64,000 nucleotides of DNA from Capsicum annuum (Eukaryota; Streptophyta; Magnoliopsida; Solanales; Solanaceae): NCBI RefSeq assembly GCF_002878395.1, contig NC_061121.1, positions 40,956,050 through 41,020,049 on the forward strand. Reading direction: 5' to 3'. Positions 30,397 through 41,037 of the stretch are shown piece by piece (within the stretch, counting starts at the first letter, position 1; each line of letters opens with the position of its first letter). A program made the position numbers and the translations under genes. A model generated the notes under the pieces. That model was not told the DNA's origin. It saw only the letters and a list, made by a program, of their open reading frames with translations, and did not search any database.

Positions 30397-31618
30397 CTAT
30401 TTCGCTATCTATTTCATTATCTGTTTCGTTTTCTGAAATTTCATATATACTATCTTCACTTTCTAATTCATAATCTATATAATCTATCTGGATATATTCG
30501 GTATTATCTATTTTTATTTCTGATATTTGTTTATTTTTTGGATTTTTGGGTAATTTACAATCTCTAGCTAAATGTCCTAATTTTCCACAATTATAACAAG
30601 TACATTCTTTTATAGATTTCTTCTTTCTATATGATCTTTTATGTTTATAATTTTTTACATAATATCTTTTTCTTGGTTTCTTATATTTATATTTTGATTT
30701 TTTATATTTCTTGTATTTTTTATGTCTTTTTCTTTTCTTGTAATATCTTTCTTCGCATCCAAATTGGGGTGCTATTTTATTTTTGCAACAAGCTAAATTT
30801 CTTATTAATGTTTTTTCCATTTTTAATTCTTCTCTATATTTTTCACATAAGTTTCTATACCATTGTTGTAAATATTTTATTCTTGCTCCTAACGTATCTA
30901 CTATTTTTGCTTCTTCCCAACTTTTTATTATTTTCAAACTAAATGGCTCGGGTAATTTATTAAAATATAACTTTCTTATTTCTTTACTTTCTTCTATACT
31001 ATATGCTCCTTTGTAATAATATTCTTCAAATGCGCAAGTATATTCATCTATATAACACATATTACATATGGCTAATTTTAACATTAAATTTCTATTTGTA
31101 TCTTTTTCTTCATTTTGTTCTTCTTCGATTGTTGTCGTACTACCAAATTCATCTTTTATAGCTGTTTCATATTTTTTTAATAATTCTATAGGTGTTAGTT
31201 TAGTTGTTGTCGATGATGTTCCTTCTATAGGTTTATTAGTTCTTAATACTTTTTTGCTATTTTCGGTTAGATTTGCAAACCATAGTTTTACTGATCCTAT
31301 TAGTGTTTTTTCTATATATTCCGGTGCATCTGTTATATTTATATTATTATCTAATAATTGTTTTGTCATATATCCTATCCATAATTGTATTGTTTTTTCT
31401 GTATCTATTATACAGTCTAGATCTAAAAAGTTATAATTTTTATTCAATATTTGTTTTGGTATCCATTTATCATATTCATTATATTTTTTAAACTTATTCT
31501 TATAATATATAGGTTTCCTTATTTCTGTTGTTTTAGGTATTATATTTTCATTTTCTTTTTTATCAAGAGTATTTAGGTACAGAGATATTAATAAAAGCAT
31601 GTTTGAACCAAATACCAA
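30380..31618 (-). CDS. Viral coat protein with CCHC zinc knuckle (5' truncated), 412-codon frame
   Basis: A Lys/Tyr-rich basic stretch (about residues 290-330, 'YYKKRKRHKKYKKYKK') leads to a zinc knuckle 'CYNCGKLGHLARDC' and then an acidic Glu/Asp tail, the signature layout of caulimovirid capsid proteins (basic RNA-binding region, CCHC, acidic end). The first about seven codons (to 31597) derive from the inverted transactivator fragment, so the native N-terminus is missing and the apparent start is a fusion artefact. The 3' end overlaps the movement-protein ORF by 17 bases. Confidence 0.9.
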   Translation of the reverse strand: MVFGSNMLLLISLYLNTLDKKENENIIPKTTEIRKPIYYKNKFKKYNEYDKWIPKQILNKNYNFLDLDCIIDTEKTIQLWIGYMTKQLLDNNINITDAPEYIEKTLIGSVKLWFANLTENSKKVLRTNKPIEGTSSTTTKLTPIELLKKYETAIKDEFGSTTTIEEEQNEEKDTNRNLMLKLAICNMCYIDEYTCAFEEYYYKGAYSIEESKEIRKLYFNKLPEPFSLKIIKSWEEAKIVDTLGARIKYLQQWYRNLCEKYREELKMEKTLIRNLACCKNKIAPQFGCEERYYKKRKRHKKYKKYKKSKYKYKKPRKRYYVKNYKHKRSYRKKKSIKECTCYNCGKLGHLARDCKLPKNPKNKQISEIKIDNTEYIQIDYIDYELESEDSIYEISENETDNEIDSEIDESND

Positions 31619-31875
31619 TTATATAACCCAAAAACTACAAGGATACAATAAATTAATCGCACTACCCAAAACTAACCCAAGCCTAGTTAAAACTTGTTTT
31701 GACTATGGACTACTAAATACCATATACACCCACGATGGAGAAGAGCTAACAGCTATGGAGGAATTATACAAGATATTCACTACCTATAAAAGAATAACAA
31801 AAGGAAATTTATTTTATATAAAGTGTTATACTGCACCAGCAGAGATATTATATGATGAAATAAAACCAGTAAGGT
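31597..31875 (+). pseudogene. Inverted fragment of the viral transactivator gene
   Basis: The plus-strand frame 'EPNTNYITQKLQGYNKL...' through 'CYTAPAEILYDEIKPV' duplicates an internal part of the 26020-27261 ORF with only a few differences, in the opposite orientation. It is joined head-to-head to the coat-protein gene at 31597 and ends in host DNA at about 31876. It encodes no complete domain. Confidence 0.93.
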
Positions 31876-32014
31876 ATATCCTAATATGCGAAAGAATAAG
31901 TTCACAACTTTGATCATCACGTCTCAAGAACCTTTTTCACTACATAGTTATAAGAATCCTTGATAACGAATTAGTCCTCCATCCTTATAATCATAGATTT
32001 CGGGCATCGAAGCT

Positions 32015-32346
32015 CGAAGAAGATGATATAAAAAAAATGGTATTAGGATTTTTTTGGATATCTGATTAATCTCTGCGTGTGAGAGAAAAATCAGAAAGTG
32101 GATTAAGGTAATATGTCGGTATGGGTTGGTTCTTTTAAATGGATCAAGTTAGTGTGTCCAATATAGTGATGTGGACCTCTAATAAGAGGCCACGTGGTAA
32201 AGCTGTTTTTGAAAACCTACTATTAAAAAGTAATGGCATGGATGAGCTAGTTTTGTAACAGCGATGATATGAATGACCCAAACTTTTAACTGATTGCTTA
32301 AATGATCCATTTTTGATAGTTTAATGACATATTTGACCCTTTCCCC
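32015..32346 (-). repeat. Right terminal inverted repeat enclosing the pararetrovirus
   Basis: Inverted partner of 22308-22625. It ends ...TTTGACCCTTTCCCC at 32346 and is followed by TAGTTTTTTTTT (32347-32358), matching the bases before the left repeat. The spacer from viral DNA (31876) to this repeat is only about 140 bases. Confidence 0.8.
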
Positions 32347-32365
32347 TAGTTTTTTTTTCAATCAG

Positions 32366-32559
32366 TATAAGGTAGTTAAGTGCTAGAGGCAAAGGGCTAG
32401 AGTTGCCGACTTGATGACGCGGGTTTGAACCTGACTGTATACATGTCATCTTTTTAACTTGAATTTTAGGGTCTATAGGAAAAACTACCCTATCTTTAAG
32501 GTTATGTCTATGAACGCCTACCCTCCACATACCCTATTTTGTTGGATTGTATTGGATTT
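32366..32559 (+). mobile_element. SINE, TS/SolS-like
   Basis: A tRNA-derived head has an A-box-like 'tagttaagtgctagagg' and a B-box-like 'gggtttgaacctg' (about 32419). The body then runs 'gggtctataggaaaaactaccct' ... 'gcctaccctcc', which closely recalls the 3' half of the tobacco TS SINE and related SolS families. It is flanked by T9+CAATCAG (32350-32365) and T9+GAATCAG (32560-32575), a 16-bp target duplication with one mismatch. Transcribed by RNA polymerase III when active; mobilised by LINE machinery. Confidence 0.75.
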
Positions 32560-32784
32560 TTTTTTTTTGAATCAGCTCGCATATGCATAATTTGGCTAGT
32601 GAACTTTAGGAGATTGTTCTTGTAATTTAAAAAATTACGCTCTTAATAGTCTAACTTCTGAATATTTTATTAAAAAGGACAAAAGAACGTAGGACTATGA
32701 AAGATTCATTAACATTGTACTAATCTTAGACACTAATTTGCACATAAAACTTTGAGAAAATAGGCAAAGGTACAAATTATACAA

Positions 32785-33185
32785 TCATGGGGTTCGGAGA
32801 CTCATCCACTTCCTGTTTACATGTGGCCTTCAGAAAAGAATGAATGAAAGAAAAAAGTACAACTCTATCTCTTGAGCATCCTCATCCTAATCAAGCCATC
32901 TCTTCAATCAAATTTACAAGTTTTGGCACTCCTCATGGAACATGTGGAAGCTTTATCCATTGTCTCTGTAGGAGAAATGATGTTCTTTTAGTTCTAAATA
33001 AGGTTAGATCCAGTTTATTTTATAAAACATGAAACTGGTTGATCCGGTTAGAACTCTCATACCAAATTTCAATTCGACCATCTTTGAAGTATTGTATCAG
33101 ATCAAAAACTGTAGTCTTGGAGTTCCAATAAATTTATTTGGTGACCCAAGTATAGGAGTCACAAATAGTTAAGCTGTAGAATCTT
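32785..33185 (+). pseudogene. Beta-galactosidase (GH35) C-terminal SUEL lectin-domain fragment
   Basis: In order: 'SWGSETHPLPVYMW', then after a one-base frame change 'LSLEHPHPNQAISSIKF' and 'SFGTPHGTCGSF' (to about 33000). A canonical 'aag|gtta' donor and an acceptor ending 'ttgtatcag' at about 33098 follow, then 'KNCSLGVPINLFGDPS' and 'GVTNS', a stop, 'AVESSC'. This is the galactose-binding SUEL lectin tail of plant cell-wall beta-galactosidases with one intron conserved. The catalytic part is absent. A frameshift and an internal stop make it a pseudogene. It lies between the SINE and the Athila 5' LTR, the only host-gene relic noted. Confidence 0.82.
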
Positions 33186-33189
33186 CCTG

Positions 33190-33719
33190 TACATGATACC
33201 TCGCGGAAAGACTGGACCGAGAAGGCACATTCCTAAGTGTAGAAGTTATAGAAGGTCAGATAAACTATTACTAAGTTACAAATCAGAAAGATATTGCTTA
33301 GAAACGTATATGTCTCCTAGAGTAAGAACACTTTGTCTTCCCTCAACAATTTAATGATATTATAATAAGAAATGGCTTCAACACTTATGTCCTTACTCAC
33401 CAAAAACTTATGCATGATTTCCACCCTCTTTATTCACATATCCAATTAAAATTATAATTAAGGCAATATTTGAGTTAACAATCAATACAGGGACAATTAA
33501 CAAATAATTCGCTACTATTCTTATGCACTACCAAAAGACCTCTTATTGGTTAATATCTTTGTATCACCAAGCTGAAGCAATAATTGGAGTGGGGGGTCTG
33601 TTAAACCTTTAATTTGCTTGTAGCTAAATGAAGTGATGGTGGATTATATTTGTCTTCCCCACCTATAATTGGCATCGTCACCCGTCTTTTGACTGGACTA
33701 ACATAGCCTAGCTGGTAAG
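33190..33719. other. Unassigned DNA between beta-galactosidase relic and Athila LTR
   Basis: No domain or repeat identified. It is possibly the former 3' flank of the beta-galactosidase fragment. Confidence 0.4.
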
Positions 33720-35319
33720 TGATCTTGGGTGTATTTATATGTCCAAACATCGAGATTTTCCCATATTTGGACTTGTTTTGAGAATAAAATGTGTGCTAAT
33801 TATATTAAATTGTGAGTTGAATTATGTTTAGGGGCTAACCGATGTGATTATAGATACAGAATTAATTTCCCATGGATTTGGAAGAAAATTGGATACACAT
33901 CATGAAGAGGCAAAAGACCATGTGGATCAAAGTAAAAAATATATGGAGATGCCCGAGAGTAAAAAGAAAAGAAAGAAGCTGAGAATTGATGAAAAGGAAG
34001 AAAGGAACTGGAGAAAAATTTGCGTCACGTCTATTGGCAAGATGTGTGCCGTAGCAAACATATGAAGAACAATTTCCAGTGCATCGATGCAATGTCAATG
34101 CATCGCTTCGATGCATAAGTTCTGTTCCTTAGAAAATTCTACGTATGCAATTTCCAGTGCATTGACACGATGTTAACGCGTCATGTTGATGCTTAAAGCG
34201 TTGACACTTAGCCAAGTTTGAGGAGAAAATTCTAGTGACACGTCGCGATGTCGATGTGTCGCGCTGTGTGGTGAAGAATATGACTTAGTTTGATTTTCAG
34301 AGATGAATTCCAGTATGGAAATGCAATGTTAATACGATGCGTTGGTTGGATCAATGTGATTTGTGATGTGTCTTGTCATGGTTTCAGACCTGGTGAAATT
34401 TTTTCAAGTATAAAAGGAACACGTGAGCACAATTTCAAGGACTTTTGGTAAGCATAGCAGCGGCGGAAAAGCATAAAATTCTTCGTTTTAGGGTTCTTAT
34501 TATTTCTTTTGAACCTTTTTACCTGAAGATTAATTTCGGTATGACTATTTACTTGATTTTGATGTTTAACTCAAACATGAGTGGCTAAATACCCTTGTTC
34601 AAGGTTGAGGTCAAGAACATGATTACTCTTTGATATTCTTTTTAGTAGTTTCTTTTTAGATTATCATCTAGGTTGTTCTTAATTTCTTGAGCTTACTATT
34701 TTAATGCTTGGCCTCCATTAGAATAAATTTATATTTCTATGTGAATCAGGGAGGAGAATCATAGATTAGAATGAGGAAATTAAGGAGCAAGGTTCTTACC
34801 CTTTTATAAAATAAGGGATTTGAATTAGCATCTAGGATAGGGATATAACTAGAAGCCTTGTTTGGTTCAATTGTAAGAGTACATAATGAATCTAGAATAA
34901 TTGTTGTAACTCTGTGGGAGTAGTAGCTGAATATTCAATAGATAGAAGATTTAAGGTCGGGAGACAAAAATCGTTGCTTAAACCTTGCGAACCAACAACA
35001 CCAATTAGACTACTATAAGAATAGAGATTTGTATGATTGTTGGGAAAACCTCAGCCCTGGAATTCTTTTTATTATTGTTTACAACCGTTGCTTTCCTTGC
35101 TTTAGTTATAACCTTTTATTTCTAATTAATCAATTTATATTTTTATTCTCAAGTTTAAACTCTTCATGATACTTTACAACACCTAATACTTATTGTCTAA
35201 AATTAAAAGTTTGTTAAATTTCTAGTTGTTTAGTCCTCGTGGGAATGATATCTGATTATCTAAATCACTATATTAGTTGAATGATCACGTGCACTTGCGT
35301 GTGCATCTGAGCCGCAACA
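33720..35319 (+). repeat. A1 5' LTR (about 1.6 kb)
   Basis: It begins TGATCTTGGGTGTATTTATA and ends GCCGCAACA, six bases before the primer site. Positions about 34020-34380 contain repeated blocks such as 'atttccagtgcatcgatgcaatgtcaatgcatcg' and 'cgtcgcgatgtcgatgtgtcgcg'. 'agtataaaaggaac' (about 34408-34421) is a plausible TATA region. Confidence 0.88.
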
Positions 35320-35325
35320 AGTTTT

Positions 35326-35343
35326 TGGCGCCATTGCCGGGGA
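35326..35343 (+). promoter_or_regulatory. A1 primer binding site
   Basis: TGGCGCCATTGCCGGGGA differs by one base from TGGCGCCGTTGCCGGGGA, the primer site usual for Athila-type elements (tRNA-Asp type). It confirms plus orientation and the LTR end. Confidence 0.9.
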
Positions 35344-35519
35344 CTAATATAATTATTAAATTGCTAAATTTTTGGTTTTTGATATTAAGTTTGGGTGTTA
35401 ACAACTTGATCTTAGCGGCTGAATTTTTGCAGGTTTAGCTGAATCCAGGACTTGCGAGAGATAAAAAACTGGTAGAGCCTTTTGCAGAACAGGAACAGAT
35501 ATTTCAACAAAGGTGAAGA

Positions 35520-37010
35520 ATGACTAAACAAAGAAATGAACTAGTTGATCCAAATGCCAGGAATATTCCACCTCCTGTCATTCCTTTTATTCCAGGTATT
35601 CCTGCTCAACCAGCTGCTAGACCTATTCGTGAGGTAGCAATCCTACTCACAAACCATGTGACGAGTAGTATTCTAAAGCCTGAACCAGGAGGTCGATTTG
35701 AATTGAAGCAGAATATGGTGCCATTTCTGAATTCAGCGGGGTAATTTGATTTTCTTTCACACAAAGATCTGCAGCAGCATATACAGACCTTCTTGGAAAT
35801 CAGTGACATTCCTGAAGGGGTGAATTTTGATTATGTCAGGTTGGCACTTTTTCCCTTCTCTCTAATGGGGGAAGCAAAAAGGTGGTTACATGCTAAACCA
35901 CCGCTCTCCATCACTACATAGGAAGATCTAGCTTGAAAGTTTCTTATTTGCTTCTTTCTATCTGGGAAGATTGCACGCTTGAAGAGTGAGATCTTGAGTT
36001 TTAGATAGAAAGACGGAGAGAATCTCTACCAAGCCTAAGAGAGATTTAAGGGTATGCTCAGAAATTGCCCTCAGCATCATCAGTCCAACGATGTTCTTGA
36101 GCATACTTTCATTAAGGGATTGGACCTAAACACGAAGATTCTCTTGGATTTAGCAGCTGGTGGACAGGCTCTTGAGAAGATATATGGAGAATTATACACA
36201 CTGCTAAATCACATTTCACAAGGGAACCCTGATTGACATGCAAATTTGAGGAGTACTCCTAAAAAGGTTATAGGGATATTAGAGATAGAGCAGTTCACTG
36301 CATTACAGGAGCAGATCTCAGCCATGCAAAATCATATGATTACTTAGCTTAATAATATAAAGTTGGGTGCTACACAACCAACATCCACAATGAATGCAGT
36401 CCAATAGGTGAATTCTTGGTGTAAGTTTTGTGAAAGTGGAGAGCACATAACAGATGAATGTTTTGTTAATCCAGATTCTGTTAACTATGTGGGAAACGCG
36501 AATCGGCAGGGACAACAAAATTTTGGTAACACTTATAATCCCAATTGGAGGAACCATCCCAATTTATCATGGGGTGGAAATCAGGCGCAGAATGCAAATT
36601 AGTACAAGGGACAAGTACAACCAAATCCATAGCCGGCTCAGAATAATCAAGCTACTGCTTAAACTAGTAATATAGAGGAATTAATAAAGCAATTTATGGC
36701 TCAACAAATATAATTTGCATAAAAAATAAAGACTCAACAGGCACAATTTATAGCTGAGTTGAATAGTTAATGATTGCTTACGAGAAATATAGAGTTGCAA
36801 CTGGGCCAAATTGTAGGAGCACAAAATACAAGGCCTCAAGGAGCATTAACTAGAAATATAGAGGCTAATCCTAAGTAGGTGAATAGTGTTACAATAAGGA
36901 GTGGATTATAAATGAAGAAGATAGTTCAAGAGTAGCTAAATCCCATAGTAATTGAGGATAATTCTGAAGATAATATAGAGAAAGAAGTTAAGGAAAAATG
37001 GTGAGTGATG
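35520..37010 (+). pseudogene. A1 gag
   Basis: The opening frame 'MTKQRNELVDPNARNIPPP' is followed by the Athila capsid region: 'FDYVRLALFPFSLMGEAKRWL', 'DGENLYQA', 'FIKGLDLNTKILLDLAAGG'. A CCHC knuckle comes at about 36420 ('CKFCESGEHITDEC'). Stops at about 35743, 35920, 36007 and 36235 break it. In living elements gag forms the virus-like particle. Confidence 0.88.
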
Positions 37011-37259
37011 AAGTTCATATGGAGAAGAAGAATCTTTCCTTACCGTTTACTGAAAGGGCAAGGAAACATCAAGAGAAGATGAGTTAAAAGAAGTTCTTAG
37101 ATCTTTTAAAGCAGGTTCAAGTGAATCTTCCTCTTGTTGACATTCTTCAAAGTGTGCCAAAATATTCAAAATACTTGAAGGATATAGTTGTGAATAAGAA
37201 CTGGTAGACCGATAGTCTAAGTTGCACTTACTCAAGAGTGCATATCTAAGATTCAAAAT

Positions 37260-37670
37260 AAATTGCCCATAAAGCTTAAGGATCTACCTTGCAAATTACC
37301 ATAGGACAGACCATTTGTGCATGTGGATTATGTGACTTGGGAGCTAGCATAAATCTTATGACCACATCGTAGTACTGAAATATGGGTCTTAGGAGTCCCA
37401 AATCCATTACTATTATTTTATAGTTAACAGATAGATCACTAGCTAGGTCGATGGTATTATCGAGGATGTTTTAGTACAAGTAGGATCTTTAATCTTTTCG
37501 GTGGATTTTGTAATTCTTGACTTTGAGGCTGATCTTGTGGTTCTATTTATTTTGGGAAGACCCTTCTTAGAAATAACACAATCACTAATTGATATAACAG
37601 CCAAGAAAATAACAATGCAAGAACATGATAAAGTAGAAGTCTTTGATGTGTACAAGGCATTGTAACTGCC
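37260..37670 (+). pseudogene. A1 protease remnant
   Basis: 'CDLGASINLM' near 37330 is the Athila-type active-site region (Asp-Leu-Gly rather than Asp-Thr/Ser-Gly). 'VDFVILDFEADLVVLFILGRPFL' near 37500-37570 is the second half with the conserved Ile-Leu-Gly. Stops and frameshifts separate them. Confidence 0.82.
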
Positions 37671-38039
37671 AGCTATATATGAGGAGATGGCTTTGGATTG
37701 GTATTTGCTGTTGTTTGATGATCCATTAGAGTGAGCATTGATGGGTCATGATCTTTATGGAGATGTGAAGGCATTGGAATTGGTCTAGGTTATGAAATTG
37801 GCAGTGATTGGGATGAACAAAGTGCCTGTCGAACCATTGAATAGGCCAATTAGTCCATCGCCCAAGCCCTCAGTTGAAGAAGCTCCAACTTGGAGCTTAA
37901 AGTTCTCCCTAATCATTTACAATATGTTTTCTTGGTGATCAAGATACTTTGCCTGTTATTTTGTCTGCAGGATTATCAGATGTATAGGTAAAGAAAGCTA
38001 TAACAATTTTAAAGAGGAGAAGAAAGGAGATTGGTTGGT

Positions 38040-39420
38040 AAATGTATGATATTATAGGAATTAACCTAATATTTTGCATGCATTACATCTACATGGAAGA
38101 AGGTTACAGACCAAGAGTACATCAGCAAAGAAGGTTGAATCCTGTGATGAAGGAGGTGGTCAAAAATGAAGTGATCAAATGGTTAGATAGTGGTATTGTC
38201 TACCCAATTTTCGTTAGCAAATGGGTGAGTCTAGTGTACTGTGTACCAAAAAAAGGAGGGATGACCGTGATATTGAATGATGATAATGAGTTGATACCCA
38301 CATGCATGGTGACCGATTGGAGGATCTGTATTGACTATCAGATATTGAATAAAGCTACTCGTAAAGATGACTATCCGATTTCTTTCATTGATGAAATGCT
38401 GGATAGATTGGCAGGGAAAGACTATTATTGTTTTATGGATGGGTACTTCTGCTACAATTAGATGATCATAGCACTAGAAGACCAGGAGAAGACCACTATC
38501 ATGTGTCCCTACAATATATACGCATTCAGACGCATGCCCTTCGGCTTATGCAATCGCCTACTACATTTCAGAGATGTATGATGGCGATATTATCCGACAT
38601 GGTTGAAGAATTTTTGGAGGTATTCATGGATAATTTCTTTGTAGATGGAAATTCTTTTGAACAGTGCTTGTAGAATCTTGACAGAGTTCTAGCTCGATGT
38701 GAAGAGTCAAACTTGGTACTAAATTAGGAAAAGTGCTACTTTATGGTTAAGGAAGGGATTTTCGTAGGCTATAAAGTCTCATGCAAAAGACTTGAGGTAG
38801 ATAAGGTTAAGGTAGAAGTGATTGAAAAATTGCCACATCCAGTCACAGTCAAAGGAGTGCGGAGCTTTCTGGGACATGCAGGTTTCTATAGGCGGTTCAT
38901 TCAAGATTTCTCAAAAATTGCAAGACCTATGTGATAATTATTGGAGAAAGAAGCCAAATTTGAGTTCGAGGCTGATTTCCAGAAAGCTTTTGAAGGATTG
39001 AAGAACAAGTTTATTGAAGCACCTATTCTTATCGCACCAGATTGGGAGTTACTATTAAGTTTATGTGTGATGCTAGTGATATTACTGTGGGAGTAATTTT
39101 GGTTCAGAGAAGAGATAAGGTATTTCACTCGATCTATTATACTAGGAAAGTATTAAATGATGATCAAGTTAATTATACGGTTGCAGAGAAAGAGATGTTA
39201 GCAGTGCTGTATGCATTCGCTAAGTTTAAATCTTACTTAGTTGGCACTAAGGTAATTGTTCGTACTAATCATGCTGCCATTAAGTATCTTATGAACAAGA
39301 AGGATGCAAAGACATGTTTGATCAGGTTAATTATGCTACTTTAAGAATTTGATCTTGAGGTGTGAGATAGGAAAGAAGCTGAAAATCAAGTTGCTAACCA
39401 CTTTTCACTGTTGGAAAATC
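38040..39420 (+). pseudogene. A1 reverse transcriptase and RNase H
   Basis: RT is clearly Athila-like: 'RRLNPVMKEVVKNEVIKWLD', 'SKWVSLVYCVPKKGG', 'WRICIDYQILNKATRKDDYP', 'LAGKDYYCFMDGY', then in another frame 'TFQRCMMAILSDMVEEFLEV' and 'FMDNFF' (the catalytic Tyr/Phe-x-Asp-Asp has Asn in the second position). RNase H follows: 'CDASDITVGVIL', 'NYTVAEKEMLAVLYAF', 'RTNHAAIKYLMNK'. At least four breaks lie between 38460 and 38970. Confidence 0.9.
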
Positions 39421-39529
39421 AAAATCTATTGATGACTCTCTTAGTATTGAGGAAGAGTTTCCTGATAAAAAGTTGTTGTCTTTAGATGTAGTTAAGTTCC
39501 CATGGTATGATGATATTGTGAATTTGATA

Positions 39530-40990
39530 GCTTGTGAGGTTTACCCTCCTGATTCCACCATGTAACAAAGGAAGAAATTGCTCCTTGATTTACGTGCCTA
39601 TATTTAGGACAAACTATATCTCTTCAAGCAGGGTCCAGATGGAGTCATTTGTAGGTGTATCCCAGAGGATAAATTTTCAAAGGTTCTTAAATATTTCCAC
39701 TCATCTCCTCATGGTTTACATCTTGGGGGTGAGAGGACAGCGAGAAAAGTACTGCACTCAATTTTTTTTTCTGGTCTACGTTGTTTAGGGATGTAATTGC
39801 TTTTGTGAAAAATTGTGATCAATGTCAAAGGTTGGGCACTATATCTAGGCATCATGAGATGCCCCTAACATTATTTTAGAAGTTTAAGTCTTTGATGTTT
39901 GGGGGATCGATTTCATTGGACCATTCCCACCTTCAAAAGAAAATCTGTACATTCTTATAGCGGTTGACTATGTCTCTAAATGGGTAGAACCTGTTGCTAG
40001 TCTGACTAATGATGCAAGGGTGGTGCTGAAATTTGTGAAGAAGAACATATTTTACAAATTTGGTACACCTAGAGCGATAATTAGTAATGGCGGTACGTAC
40101 TTTATCAACACTTGATCCAAAAATCATCTTGCTAAATATGGTGTTAGGTACAAGGTTGCTACTGCGTACCATCCCCAAACTAGTGGTCAAGTTGAGGTGC
40201 CCAACCGAGAGATTAAGTAGATACTTCAAAAAACTGTGAATGGGCAGAAAAAAGATTGGGTTGAGAAGTTAGAGGATGCACTTTAGGCTTACAGAAAAGC
40301 GTACAAGATGCCTATTAGGACGTCCCCTTATCGCTTGGTTTATGGTAAAGAATGCCATTTCCTTGTGGAGCTAGAACATCAAGCATATTGGCTGTGTAAA
40401 AGTTGAATCTTGAGATGACTACCGTAGGGGTGAAATAGTTACTGTAACTGAATGAGGTTGATGAGTTTAGGATTCACGCCTACAAAAATGCTAAACTCTA
40501 CAAACAGCGTACAAGATGCCTATTAGGACGTCCCCTTATCGCTTGGTTTATGGTAAAGAATGCCATTTCCTTGTGGAGCTAGAACATCAAGCATATTGGC
40601 TGTGAAAAAGTTGAATCTTGAGATGACTACCGTAGGGGTGTAATAGTTACTGCAACTGAATGAGGTTGATGAGTTTAGGATTCACGCCTACAAAAATGCT
40701 AAACTCTACAAAGAGAAGACAAAGAGATGGTATGATAAACAAATTCAAGAGAGAGTATTTGAACCCGGACAACTTGTTTTGTTGTTCAATTCAAGGCTTA
40801 AGTTATTCCTGGGTAAATTGCTATTGAAATGGTCTAGACCTTTTGAGGTGGTGAGAATGACACCTCATGGAGCTGTGGAGTTGTGGAATAAAGAAAATAT
40901 GGATAAGTTGTTGGTGAATGGATAACATGTAAAACATTATTGGGCTGATCATCCAGATGAGCACAAGGAGTCCATCACCTTTGCTGAGGG
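39530..40990 (+). pseudogene. A1 integrase
   Basis: Fragments of the integrase zinc finger ('CQRLGTIS' region near 39820) and core lead to '[22 protein letters not shown]', 'NREIK' and 'TSPYRLVYGKECHF'. The C-terminal part ('KERTKRWYDKQI'-like near 40710-40760) follows a 208-bp duplication. Multiple stops. Confidence 0.88.
40299..40712 (+). repeat. 208-bp tandem duplication in A1 integrase
   Basis: The segment starting 'gcgtacaagatgcctattag' at 40299 recurs at 40507 with only about three mismatches. 208 is not a multiple of three, so it adds a frameshift. The high identity compared with the age of the element implies a recent event. Confidence 0.95.
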
Positions 40991-41037
40991 GTAGAACTGA
41001 GCTAAGTCGTACCACAGCATAAAATAAGAGACTATGT

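Larger units (their letters stand above)
22934..31875 (-). mobile_element. Endogenous pararetrovirus (Caulimoviridae), near genome-length, circularly permuted
   Basis: Minus-strand gene order from 31597 down: CCHC coat protein, movement protein plus retropepsin-like domain, protease, RT/RNase H, transactivator-like protein, promoter zone, small ORFs, tRNA-Met primer site, three more small ORFs. Total length is about 8.7 kb, within the family's usual genome range. There is no integrase, which separates it from Ty3/gypsy. Separate adjoining ORFs with an inclusion-body/transactivator gene fit caulimovirus-, cavemovirus- or solendovirus-like members; the genus cannot be fixed by reading. The main frames are long and mostly open. 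Breaks seen: coat protein 5' end cut, protease/RT frameshift, altered active-site residues, and an inverted fragment at the right end (31597-31875). Confidence 0.92.

Noticed and set aside
23317..31491. Many plus-strand open frames opposite the viral genes
   Set aside because: Phe/Leu/Ile/Tyr-rich shadows caused by Lys/Glu/Asn-rich AT-biased viral coding on the minus strand.
22934..31875. Ty3/gypsy retrotransposon instead of a pararetrovirus
   Set aside because: No integrase and no LTRs; a movement protein, transactivator-like ORF and a circularly permuted order are present.
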